The notes under the pieces: generated by a model
Seen by the model: only the letters and a program-made list of their open reading frames with translations
Database searches by the model: none
What the model was told of the DNA's origin: nothing
Translations under genes and position numbers: made by a program
Origin: Pseudomonadota bacterium
GTDB taxonomy: Bacteria; Pseudomonadota; Gammaproteobacteria; Steroidobacterales; Steroidobacteraceae
DNA length: 12,096 nucleotides
NCBI GenBank assembly: GCA_021850555.1
Contig: JAJZLX010000053.1
Span: 2,516 to 14,611, forward strand
Direction: 5' to 3'
Shown here: positions 1 through 6,683 of the stretch, in pieces
Layout: each line of letters starts with the position of its first letter
Position numbering within the stretch: position 1 is the stretch's first letter

Positions 1-2
1 TG

Positions 3-380
3 GGGCTGCCAGCGGCGCCCCCGTCGAACACGGTCGTCATCAATGCACGCTGTACGCTGCGGGCCGAGGAGGAGCGGCGCGTGGTCGTGGTCGGCGGGTT
101 GTCGATGTTCCATTACTGCGTGGCTGATGCGGTGGCGGAAGCTTACGCGATGGTGATGTTGGTCGAGTCTGGATTCGCGCAGCAGACCGAGGTGGCGCGT
201 GCGTTCGGTGTGTCCGAACGCACTGTACGCCGGTACCAGGAGCGCTACGGACAGGCGGGAGTGGCCGGGCTCAGTCGGCCGGAAGGATGGCGCCGCGGCC
301 GCCGGCGTATCGCCGGCAAGCGGCTGCGGCTGATCGAGCGCCGAAAGCGTCCCACCGGGTACTGGTCTAGACTCGGTTGA
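3..380 (+). pseudogene. Truncated transposase-like protein, helix-turn-helix N-terminal part
   Basis: The frame is open from the left edge and ends in TGA at 378-380; a GTG at 81 is a possible internal start, so the true start may lie outside the window. Counting from that GTG, residues 36-55 form a clear helix-turn-helix (TEVARAFGVSERTVRRYQER), followed by GLSRPEGWRRGRRRI. From memory this pattern is typical of the N-terminal part of long DDE-type transposase or integrase-like proteins, where a second HTH and a catalytic domain should follow. Here the family-like sequence stops at about AGKRLRLIE (around base 345), a short unrelated tail follows, and no catalytic domain is present. I therefore call it a remnant with a junction near 340-350. 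The nearby 381-716 region also looks like element debris. A small stand-alone DNA-binding protein is possible but less likely. Confidence 0.6.
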
Positions 381-716
381 TGGGTAGTGATAAAGCGGAC
401 GCCCCCGTAGCGGGCGACGAGCGTATTCACCTGGTGACCGTCGACTGGTCTCGGGGGAAGTGGACCGGGATGCCCAGCAAGTATTCGATCAGACCGCCAC
501 CGTGTTCCCCGGAACTCGCCTACGGATGCGCTTCGCCGTTCGATCGCCGCCAGTCATCGGCCTCGCGTTCCCGGGTACCCCGCCCCACCGCAGCCCCACC
601 GGGGGGACATCCCCGGCCTCCTGATCACCCCAAAACCGGACATTTTCAAAAGGGGCTATGTCAGGAGGTCTGAACTTCCGGATGATCACCGACGGTCGTA
701 CTCGTCGTCTATTGAC
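381..716. other. Gene-free stretch, probable insertion-sequence debris
   Basis: No frame here looks like an intact protein. On the minus strand a stretch of about 30 codons ending at 427 reads like a protein tail (LIEYLLGIPVHFPRDQSTVTR), and the next frame opens with NTLVARYGGVRFITTH, as if a gene had been broken or shifted. Around 620-655 the text CCCCAAAACCGGACATTTTC followed by AAAAGGGG resembles the terminal regions of IS21-like elements as I remember them; this is not verified. With the truncated transposase to the left, the best reading is layered, decayed mobile-element sequence. Confidence 0.35.
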
Positions 717-747
717 GCGCCGTGCGCCGAAGTAAACCGCACGGCGC
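717..747 (+). repeat. Perfect 10-bp GC-rich stem-loop before the GntR gene
   Basis: GCGCCGTGCG (717-726) and CGCACGGCGC (738-747) are perfect reverse complements with an 11-nt loop. No T-tract follows, so a simple intrinsic terminator is not supported. It lies at the border between the mobile-element debris and the regulator, 67 bp before the chosen GTG start. It could be a leader structure, an operator, or an element end. It also covers the GTG at 722, the most upstream possible start of the GntR frame, which argues against that start. Confidence 0.6.
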
Positions 748-814
748 TCTCGCAGCTCGAGACCTATTGCCGTACACTATCCGCTCAGGGCAAGCTGAAG
801 GACGCAGTCGGCGC

Positions 815-1624
815 GTGACATTGCTTGCGATCGATCATTCCGTAATCGGCCCAGATCTCGTGCAACGACTAGTACGAACAGGTGTTAACCGCTTGAGCGC
901 ACTGGATAGATCGGCGGCAGTTCCCCTGTATCATCAGATTTTCTTGCAGCTGCGCGATGAGATTCTCTCCGGACAGCGTGCTTTCGGCTCCGTGCTTGGC
1001 ACGGAGAAGGAGGTCTCTCACGCATACGCGGTCTCACGGATCACCGCGCGGCGCGCACTTGCGGAGCTTGCTCAACATCGGTTCGTCGCCCGCAAGCGTC
1101 GCGTTGGCACCACGGTCGTCTACCGGGCGCCGGTGGAGCCGATCGAAGCCAATATGGATCAGGCCGTGGATTCGCTGATCCACTTTGGTCGGGCGACACG
1201 GGTGCGTATTTTGACGTTGAGGCAGGAAGAGGCGAATGCGTGGGTCGCCGAGACCATGGGCGTGCCCACCGGAGAGAAAGTCCTACGCGCTGTCCGCATC
1301 CGCTATCTGAACAACGAGCCGCTCGGATATATCGTCAGCTACGTGCCTGTGACGCTTTCGAAGTACGTCACCCGCACTGCGCTCGCCCACACCCCGATAC
1401 TGAAGGTAATCAAGAACGCCGGCTATCAGCTTGGCAAAGCGAGCCAAACCGTGGCGGCAATGCTCGCCGACCCCCTGCTGTGCCGTTCTCTTGCCGTGGA
1501 ACCCCGGTCAGCGATTCTGCGCGTTACCCGTCTGGTTTTCGATGCCGCTGGCAGTCCGCTGCTTCTGACCGTTGCCCACTACCGCTCCGACCGCTATCAG
1601 CTACGCCTGGACCTGCAGCACTAA
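815..1624 (+). CDS. GntR-family (HutC/UTRA-type) transcriptional regulator
   Basis: Cytoplasmic DNA-binding repressor or activator that responds to a small effector; 269 aa from the chosen GTG, normal for the HutC subfamily. Residues about 36-102 form the winged HTH, with the recognition part AVSRITARRALAELAQ and the wing ending RRVGTTVV. Residues about 120-265 fit a UTRA effector-binding domain, with RAVRIRYLNNEPLGYIVSYV and the closing ILRVTRLVFDAAGSPLLLTV. The usual LPSE segment before the HTH is altered to VLGTEKEVS. The frame is open back to GTG 722, but that codon lies in a strong stem-loop and would add unrelated sequence; GTG 815 has AAGGA 12 bases upstream, and TTG 821 or TTG 893 are alternatives. 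It converges on the CoA-transferase gene with only 8 bp between stops. As the only regulator here, it may control the neighbouring catabolic genes (inference). The effector is unknown. Confidence 0.9.
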   Translation: MTLLAIDHSVIGPDLVQRLVRTGVNRLSALDRSAAVPLYHQIFLQLRDEILSGQRAFGSVLGTEKEVSHAYAVSRITARRALAELAQHRFVARKRRVGTTVVYRAPVEPIEANMDQAVDSLIHFGRATRVRILTLRQEEANAWVAETMGVPTGEKVLRAVRIRYLNNEPLGYIVSYVPVTLSKYVTRTALAHTPILKVIKNAGYQLGKASQTVAAMLADPLLCRSLAVEPRSAILRVTRLVFDAAGSPLLLTVAHYRSDRYQLRLDLQH

Positions 1625-1632
1625 GGCGCCGG

Positions 1633-2817
1633 TCAGGCGACGACGCCGTCCCTTTGCAGCACGGCGAGTTCCTCTTCGGAGACTCCGACCTCCCCCAGCA
1701 CGGCGCGCGAGTCCTCACCCGCCTGGCGCAAGTCGAGTCGCAGCCCACAGCGACGTCCATCGAGCTCGACAGGCAGAGCGGGCAGCCGCGCCGCACCGCC
1801 CCCCGGCAACGTCACCTCAAGCAGACCCTCATGCGCATTCAACTGCTCATCGGCGAAAAGGTCCTCGGGCCGGGCGATCTTTGCCGCCGGCACACCGATG
1901 CCCTCCAGTTGCGCGAGCAGCTCATCCCTCGCACGCGACGCGAACAGCGCACGAATCACTGGCAGGATGCGGCCTCTCTGACCGATGCGATCGTTGTTCG
2001 TCTGCAGCTCGGGGTCCGATTCGAACTCGAAAAGCTTGAACGTCGAGCAAAACGCGCGCCACTGCGCATCGCTTACGACCGCAACGAAGATCTGCTGAGC
2101 ATCCGCGGTATCGAATACATCATAGACTGCCCAGGCGGACACGCGCTCCGGCATTGGCGCAGCCGGTTTGCCGGTAACGGCGAGCTGAGCCATGTGCTGA
2201 CCGACCAAAAACGCAGTCGTCTCGAACAGTGAACAACTGACCCGTCCGCCGCCCCCGCTGCGATGGCGGCGTTCGAGCAAGGCGAGGATACCTATCACAC
2301 CGAACATGCCACCGGTCACATCAATCACTGAGGCTCCTGCGCGCAGCGGACGCCCGGTCGGACCGGTCATGTACGCGAGTCCGCCCATCATCTGCGCCAC
2401 CTCGTCGAGCGCCACCCGATTTTCATACGGCCCGCTGAGAAATCCCTTCGCTGAGCAGTAAATCAGGCCAGGATTCTCCGGCACGAGCGCCTCGTAGCCC
2501 AGACCCAGCCTCTGCAGAACCCCCGGCCGGAAATTCTCCACCAGCACATCCGCGCAAGACACCAGACGCCGCGCGAGCTTCACGCCCGCCTCTGATTTCA
2601 GATCGAGGCAGATACTTCGCTTGTTTCTGTTGTACATTGCGAAGTAGCCGGCGCCTGACCCGCGCAACGCGCGAGTGCGGTCGCCGCCGGTAGGTTCGAT
2701 GCGCGTCACATCGGCACCCAAATCGGCAAGAATGAGCCCGATAGTGGGCCCCATTACCATGTGAGTGAACTCGACCACACGGATTCCGGCTAGCGGCAGA
2801 TCATCTCGATCCGGCAT
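1633..2817 (-). CDS. CaiB/BaiF (class III) CoA-transferase family protein
   Basis: Transfers CoA between an acyl-CoA donor and a carboxylic acid through an enzyme-aspartyl intermediate; cytoplasmic. The 394-aa product has the family layout: N-terminal LAGIRVVEFTHMVMGP, ADLGADVTRIEP, the NRNKRSICLDLKS and VLVENFRPGVLQRLGLG motifs, LIYCSAKGF, and VIDVTGGMFGVIGILALLERR, where the Asp of IDVTGG (residue 166 from this start) matches the catalytic Asp of formyl-CoA transferase and CaiB. The C-terminal ARPEDLFADEQLNAHEGLLEV is also typical. I prefer ATG 2817; GTG 2856 would add 13 residues that look non-homologous. The G-run just before ATG 2817 is too close for a textbook ribosome site, so the start is not settled. 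It is divergent from the HMG-CoA-lyase-like gene, suggesting activation of the acid whose CoA ester that lyase cleaves. The acid cannot be deduced. Confidence 0.93.
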   Translation of the reverse strand: MPDRDDLPLAGIRVVEFTHMVMGPTIGLILADLGADVTRIEPTGGDRTRALRGSGAGYFAMYNRNKRSICLDLKSEAGVKLARRLVSCADVLVENFRPGVLQRLGLGYEALVPENPGLIYCSAKGFLSGPYENRVALDEVAQMMGGLAYMTGPTGRPLRAGASVIDVTGGMFGVIGILALLERRHRSGGGGRVSCSLFETTAFLVGQHMAQLAVTGKPAAPMPERVSAWAVYDVFDTADAQQIFVAVVSDAQWRAFCSTFKLFEFESDPELQTNNDRIGQRGRILPVIRALFASRARDELLAQLEGIGVPAAKIARPEDLFADEQLNAHEGLLEVTLPGGGAARLPALPVELDGRRCGLRLDLRQAGEDSRAVLGEVGVSEEELAVLQRDGVVA

Positions 2818-2939
2818 TATCCCCCCAACCTGCTCGTTCCATATCGCTATCAACACCTTGCCAATTTAGTATCACACACCAGTCGCCCATTTGGTATATT
2901 ACTATTACATTTTAGTTTTGGCCTCAGAGCAAGTGCGTC
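2818..2939. promoter_or_regulatory. Divergent, AT-rich promoter region between CoA-transferase and lyase genes
   Basis: The 2862-2920 stretch is strikingly AT-rich within GC-rich surroundings and must carry the start signals of two divergent genes. It contains a direct repeat with the shared form CC-N-ATTT-R-GTAT, at 2861-2872 (CCAATTTAGTAT) and 2886-2897 (CCCATTTGGTAT): 10 of 12 identical, offset 25 bp. TATATT, TACTAT and, on the minus strand, TAATAT are possible -10 boxes, but none has a convincing -35 partner. The repeat is a candidate regulator site, for example for the nearby GntR protein (inference). Confidence 0.55.
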
Positions 2940-3878
2940 ATGGGCGAGCGGACGATCCTGGTGAGTGAGGTAGGGCTGCGCGACGGCCTGCAGAGCATCC
3001 AGTCGATCGTTCCCACTCACGTCAAGATGGAGTGGATTCGCGCCGAAGCCGCCGCCGGGGTCCGTGAGATCGAAGTAGGCAGCTTCGTCCCGGCAAGAGT
3101 GCTGCCGCAACTCGCCGACACCGCTGAGCTCGTGCGCTTCGCGGCGACAATTCCCGGACTGACGGTCGCCGCATTGGTGCCCAATCTGCATGGCGCGCGG
3201 GCGGCCATCGCCGCCGGCGCACACAAGATCACGCTGCCCTGTTCGGTCAGCGAGACACATAGCCTGCGCAACCTGCGCCGCACCCACGCGCAGCTCATCA
3301 GCGAAGCGCGCGCAATTGGTGCGCTGTTGCAGGCCACTCCCGAGGCGCGCCGACCTCAGTTCGAGGGCTCATTGTCGACGGCATTTGGCTGTACGCTCGA
3401 GGGCGCCGTGCCTGTTGAGCGCGTTGTCAGCCTGGCCGAACAGCTGATGCGCGCCGGCTGTGACGAGATTGGCTTAGCGGATACTTCCGGGTATGCGAAT
3501 CCTGCGACCGTCCGTTCACTCATCCGCAACGTGCGCGCAGCGGTCGGAAATGACGCGCTCACGGGAATTCATCTGCACAATACTCGAGGCCTGGGTCTTG
3601 CCAATGTGCTCGCGGCCCTCGATGAGGGAATCACGACCTTCGACAGTTCGCTCGCCGGGCTCGGCGGCTGTCCGTTTGCTCCAGGCGCCTCCGGCAACGT
3701 GGTAACCGAGGATATGTGCTTTATGTTAAGCGCGATGGGCCTTGATACCGGCATCGATCTGGAGGCGCTGTTCGCCGTCCGCAAGATACTCGTTGCCGCT
3801 CTGCCCGAGGAGCCGCTTTACGGGTTTAGCGCCCAGGCGGGTCTTCCCCTCGGCTTTCGCTCTCATCGGCAGGCGTAA
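2940..3878 (+). CDS. HMG-CoA lyase family protein (hydroxymethylglutaryl-CoA lyase-like)
   Basis: Divalent-metal TIM-barrel lyase that cleaves a 3-hydroxy-3-methylacyl-CoA (in the classic case HMG-CoA to acetyl-CoA and acetoacetate). The 312-aa product has usual family length. Visible motifs: VGLRDGLQ (Arg14, Asp15), STAFGCTLEG (146-155), GLADTSGYANP (178-188), HLHNTRGLG with metal-ligand His211 and His213, and the signature GGCPFAPGASGNVVTED with Cys244, Asn253 and Glu257. These line up with human Arg41/Asp42, His233/His235, Cys266, Asn275 and Glu279, the last five at a constant offset of 22, so the active site appears complete. Start ATG 2940 follows a weak purine run (AGAGCAAG). It is divergent from the CoA-transferase, so the pair probably forms an activate-then-cleave module. 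No other leucine-degradation genes are visible, so the natural substrate may be a different branched hydroxyacyl-CoA. Confidence 0.93.
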   Translation: MGERTILVSEVGLRDGLQSIQSIVPTHVKMEWIRAEAAAGVREIEVGSFVPARVLPQLADTAELVRFAATIPGLTVAALVPNLHGARAAIAAGAHKITLPCSVSETHSLRNLRRTHAQLISEARAIGALLQATPEARRPQFEGSLSTAFGCTLEGAVPVERVVSLAEQLMRAGCDEIGLADTSGYANPATVRSLIRNVRAAVGNDALTGIHLHNTRGLGLANVLAALDEGITTFDSSLAGLGGCPFAPGASGNVVTEDMCFMLSAMGLDTGIDLEALFAVRKILVAALPEEPLYGFSAQAGLPLGFRSHRQA

Positions 3879-4164
3879 GCATGTGATTTCCGAAGATTCG
3901 CGCATGGGCACCATGCTGTCATCGGCGGGTCGATGCGCCGCCGGGCAGCGGCTGATCACCGGGCGGCCAGCCACGCATCATGAGATGGACTGCGCGGGCG
4001 TGCGAGAGCACCTCTGTCTCGACTTCGCCGTAGGGCGGGCAACTCCGCACGAGGTCACCGCAACCGCGCGGCACGCCCATCAGGCCGGCCCTTCCCCTCA
4101 CCGCTGCAGCGAAATGTCCTTGTCGCGCACGTCCGCTACCCGAACGCGCCGACCGACCGAGCAG
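3879..4164. other. Convergent intergenic region, with a hairpin at 3902-3916
   Basis: This lies between the 3' ends of the lyase and VOC genes. GCATGG (3902-3907) and CCATGC (3911-3916) form a perfect 6-bp stem with a 3-nt loop, 23 bp after the lyase stop; no T-run follows, so it is at most a weak terminator. The remainder is GC-rich. A minus-strand frame across 3919-4101 exists, but I do not recognise it and its start context is unconvincing. I see no gene I can support. Confidence 0.4.
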
Positions 4165-5082
4165 TCACCCCGCCCCAATCTCGAGCAGCTCAATCAGCTC
4201 TCCCGCCGCGCCCCGCAGGCACCCCGCGCGGGCCTGTGCGCCGGGCAGTCCGCAACGTGCCGCAGGCGCAAGCAGCGGCCAGCCGTCCAGCGATTTAACC
4301 TCGAATGTGACGATCGCCATTCCGACCGGGAGCGCAGCCGAGACTGTCGGACGAATACCAGCCGTGGCCGGGTATTGGTCCAGTTCGATGAGCGTTCCCT
4401 CGGCCAGGCGCACGAGGCCATGCCGGTGGAGTGTTTCCGGCGGCAGTCCGTGTGCTCGGGATATCACTTGCACGGCGGTTGCCACCGGCGCCTCCTGCTG
4501 ATTCGCGAAGCGCGCATAGGGCTCGAACATCGCGTCCGCATCCGGTCCTGCTGCGACGACGATAAATACCCGTCCGACAAACGAGCGCGCCGGCGCGAGT
4601 TCAAGTCCGGAACCCGCGCCCACCTGCGTGAAGTAGCAACATTCGCCAGCCGGCCCGAACGCCTGCATGGCTCGAATCATTGGGAAGCGACTCAACGGCT
4701 TCGGCGGTCCTATAATCGCAAACTGCCCCACGGCAAGACGCTCGGCGAGCACATCCACGTCCTGCACGACGAATTCCGTGGCATTCCAGCCGAAGCTGGT
4801 CAACGCCGTCCAGCCCCTCGCCTCCATGCCCTCAACGAAGCGCAGATAAACGCGCTCACCGCTCGCCGGACCCAGCGTCAGGATCCGCCGTTGCGCGGCT
4901 TCGGGCGCCCCCCAAGCGAGCGCCTGGGCCTGCGCAACCCGGGAGCGCTCGACAGTCCGGTACCCGAGCAGTCGCACATATGCAGCTTCGACTTTGTCCA
5001 GATCCGGCACTACGTACGTTACCGCACGAATCGCGCCGAGCAGCGGCCGAGTATCAGCGTGCTCGCGTGTGCTCGTAGGCAT
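4165..5082 (-). CDS. VOC-superfamily (glyoxalase/dioxygenase fold) protein
   Basis: 305-aa protein with a vicinal-oxygen-chelate pattern. The first module (residues 15-155) begins AIRAVTYVVPDLDKVEAAYVRLLGYRTVERSRV, which is the usual first strand, helix and GY turn, and includes the insert RVYLRFVE. The second module (about 168-302) runs from GRVFIVVAAGPDADAMFEPYARFAN through EGTLIELDQYPA to GELIELLEIGAG. The family includes lyases, ring-cleaving dioxygenases and isomerases acting near metal-chelated oxygens. The metal ligands usual in dioxygenases (two His and one Glu) are not obvious: the first strand has no His, though Glu233 and Glu299 sit where a family Glu is expected. Activity therefore remains undefined. 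It is divergent from the MFS gene and shares a 209-bp control region with it. Its ATG follows AGG about 8 bases upstream, within a short inverted repeat. Confidence 0.8.
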   Translation of the reverse strand: MPTSTREHADTRPLLGAIRAVTYVVPDLDKVEAAYVRLLGYRTVERSRVAQAQALAWGAPEAAQRRILTLGPASGERVYLRFVEGMEARGWTALTSFGWNATEFVVQDVDVLAERLAVGQFAIIGPPKPLSRFPMIRAMQAFGPAGECCYFTQVGAGSGLELAPARSFVGRVFIVVAAGPDADAMFEPYARFANQQEAPVATAVQVISRAHGLPPETLHRHGLVRLAEGTLIELDQYPATAGIRPTVSAALPVGMAIVTFEVKSLDGWPLLAPAARCGLPGAQARAGCLRGAAGELIELLEIGAG

Positions 5083-5083
5083 C

Positions 5084-5117
5084 TCAGGAAACCTGACTCA
5101 CATCGTGGAATGTCCAC
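5084..5117. promoter_or_regulatory. Two hyphenated palindromes upstream of the VOC gene
   Basis: TCAGG-AAA-CCTGA (5084-5096) and GTGGA-ATG-TCCAC (5105-5117) are each 5-bp inverted repeats around a 3-bp centre. Their centres are 21 bp apart, two helical turns. They lie between the VOC start codon and a possible minus-strand -35 box (TTGATA, plus-strand 5131-5136). They may be operator sites or small leader hairpins. Their sequences differ, so a single protein binding both is not implied. Confidence 0.4.
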
Positions 5118-5239
5118 ACGGTGCACATCCTATCAAGATTTTTCCGACACGAGGGCTGCACTCCGCCGCGGGCCGCTGTACGAGGCGACCCAGATCGATG
5201 CATGCGCGTCCAATCCGCCCACCCCATTCACGACTGCCC

Positions 5240-5291
5240 AAGGAGAGGCGGGCGCCGAGTCTGGGCAACTGCCCGGCGCCGGACCGTTCGC
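5240..5291 (+). promoter_or_regulatory. Stem-loop between a Shine-Dalgarno-like run and the MFS start
   Basis: AAGGAGAGG begins at 5240, too far from ATG 5292 to work directly. Between them, GGCGCC (5251-5256) pairs with GGCGCC (5275-5280), and GGGC (5263-5266) pairs with GCCC (5271-5274) over an AACT loop, leaving a 6-nt bulge. Folding would bring the purine run to within about 13-16 nt of the start codon. No other ribosome site is visible before this ATG. Confidence 0.4.
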
Positions 5292-6659
5292 ATGACAAAT
5301 CCCCGCCACGCTTCGATGCCCACGCATTCGACCCGCTACGCGTGGTACGTGACGATTCTCCTCACTCTGACGCAGATCGTTTCGTATCTCGATCGGTTCC
5401 TGCCCAGCCTTCTGGTTCATCCGCTCGAACACGATCTGCACATCAACGACTTTCAGATGGGACTGCTGCTCGGTCCGGCATTTGTGGTCTTCTACGCGCT
5501 TTTAGGCATTCCTCTCGGTTGGTTTGCCGACCGCTCCAACCGCCGACTCATCGTTGCCGCCGGCGTCGCTATCTGGTGCACAATGACCGCGGCCGGGGCG
5601 CTGGTGGTCGGCTACATCCCCCTCTTCATCACGCGTCTGGGCGTTGGCATCGGCGAAGCCGCCGTTGCGCCAGCCTCGGTATCGCTCATCGGTGATTTCT
5701 TCGGGCGCGCACGCCAGTCGCGCGCCATCAGCCTGTTCATGGCGGGAACCTTTCTCGGCGCGGGCGCATCGTTCCTATTTTTCGGACCACTCGTGCATTA
5801 CATCGAGAATCTGCCACCCATTTCACTGCCCATGATCGGCAGCTTGGCTTCCTGGAGACTCTGCTTCGTGTTGGTCGGGGCGCCGGGATTGGTCCTCAGC
5901 GTTCTGCTTCTCGCCGTACGCGAGCCTGCCCGACGCGACCGAGTACAGCTACGGCGTGACGGCGGCGAGCATACCCTCGATGCGCCTCGATTTCGCGATG
6001 CACTAGCCTATATCGCCCTGCGCTGGCGGGCGTTCGGGACACTGTTCGTCGCTTCCTCTTGCAACGTCATGATGGGTGCACTCGGATTCTGGAACGTCGA
6101 TCTGTTCAGACGAACATGGGGTTGGAACGTCGCTCAGGTCGGCATCGCTGTCGGTCTGATCCTGTTCACCGCCGGACCGCTCGGAACGCTTCTCGGGGTG
6201 TTTCTGACCAGTCGGGACCTCAAAGCCGGCCGCAGGGACGCCACCCTGCGTGCCCTGTTCGCGGGACTGCTGATCGGCATTCCAGCGTACGTCGCCTTTC
6301 CGCTGATGCCGAACGTGGCATATGGCCTTGCTGTGCTCTTCATCGCGCAGGTCGGTCAAGCGATGGCCACAGCCGCTGGGCCGGCGACATTGGTCATGCT
6401 CGCGCCCGGACAGATTCGCGCACAGGCAACCGCGGTCTATTACATGGTAATCGGCTTGATCGCACAGTTCCTAGGTCCGCCATTGGTCGGCCTGATTACC
6501 GTGCTGTTTGGTAATCCGGCCGCACTTCGTTACGCGATTGCGCTGGAGGCCGCAGTCTTCGGCTTACCGACTCTGTTGCTCACGCTGAAGGGATTCCCCG
6601 CCTATCGCGGCTCCATTACACAGCTGGACAAGGAAATCGCACAGCTTCAGCCAACTTAA
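5292..6659 (+). CDS. MFS permease, Spinster-like
   Basis: Inner-membrane secondary transporter of 455 aa with about 12 hydrophobic segments. The first segment (17-40) ends in SYLDRFLPSLL, matching the D-R pair of Spinster-like carriers. The loop after segment 2 has GWFADRSNRRLIV (76-88), the MFS loop 2-3 signature, and segment 4 begins RLGVGIGEAAVAPAS (115-129). A charged central loop (210-240) separates the halves. The C-terminus has a short charged tail (about 440-455). The frame continues upstream to GTG 5121, but that extension is rich in Arg and Pro and unlike a transporter N-terminus. ATG 5292 is preferred and ATG 5316 is possible; neither has an adjacent ribosome site. The methyltransferase gene follows after 24 bp, so they are probably one operon. 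Substrate unknown; relatives are often found with TonB-dependent receptors in uptake clusters for organic acids or aromatics (inference). Confidence 0.93.
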   Translation: MTNPRHASMPTHSTRYAWYVTILLTLTQIVSYLDRFLPSLLVHPLEHDLHINDFQMGLLLGPAFVVFYALLGIPLGWFADRSNRRLIVAAGVAIWCTMTAAGALVVGYIPLFITRLGVGIGEAAVAPASVSLIGDFFGRARQSRAISLFMAGTFLGAGASFLFFGPLVHYIENLPPISLPMIGSLASWRLCFVLVGAPGLVLSVLLLAVREPARRDRVQLRRDGGEHTLDAPRFRDALAYIALRWRAFGTLFVASSCNVMMGALGFWNVDLFRRTWGWNVAQVGIAVGLILFTAGPLGTLLGVFLTSRDLKAGRRDATLRALFAGLLIGIPAYVAFPLMPNVAYGLAVLFIAQVGQAMATAAGPATLVMLAPGQIRAQATAVYYMVIGLIAQFLGPPLVGLITVLFGNPAALRYAIALEAAVFGLPTLLLTLKGFPAYRGSITQLDKEIAQLQPT

Positions 6660-6683
6660 TGACTTCCACTTCGCGGGTGCGAG

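Noticed and set aside
658..735. Short plus-strand frame following ATG 658
   Set aside because: Only 25 codons, no motif, and it ends inside the stem-loop; likely chance.
722..814. N-terminal extension of the GntR protein from GTG 722
   Set aside because: The start lies inside a strong stem-loop, has no ribosome site and would add residues not expected in the family.
1240..2232. 330-codon plus-strand frame over the GntR and CoA-transferase genes
   Set aside because: It overlaps two genes with clear domains and has a low-complexity Arg-rich composition.
3919..4101. 60-codon minus-strand frame after the VOC gene
   Set aside because: The segment PYGEVETEVLSHARAVHLMM looks protein-like, but the frame is short, begins without a ribosome site and matches nothing I know.
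3742..5295. 517-codon plus-strand open frame spanning the lyase 3' end, the convergent gap and the VOC gene
   Set aside because: It is antisense to a well-supported VOC protein, its product is rich in Arg, Pro and Ser with no motif, and it starts inside the lyase gene. It is a GC-rich shadow frame.
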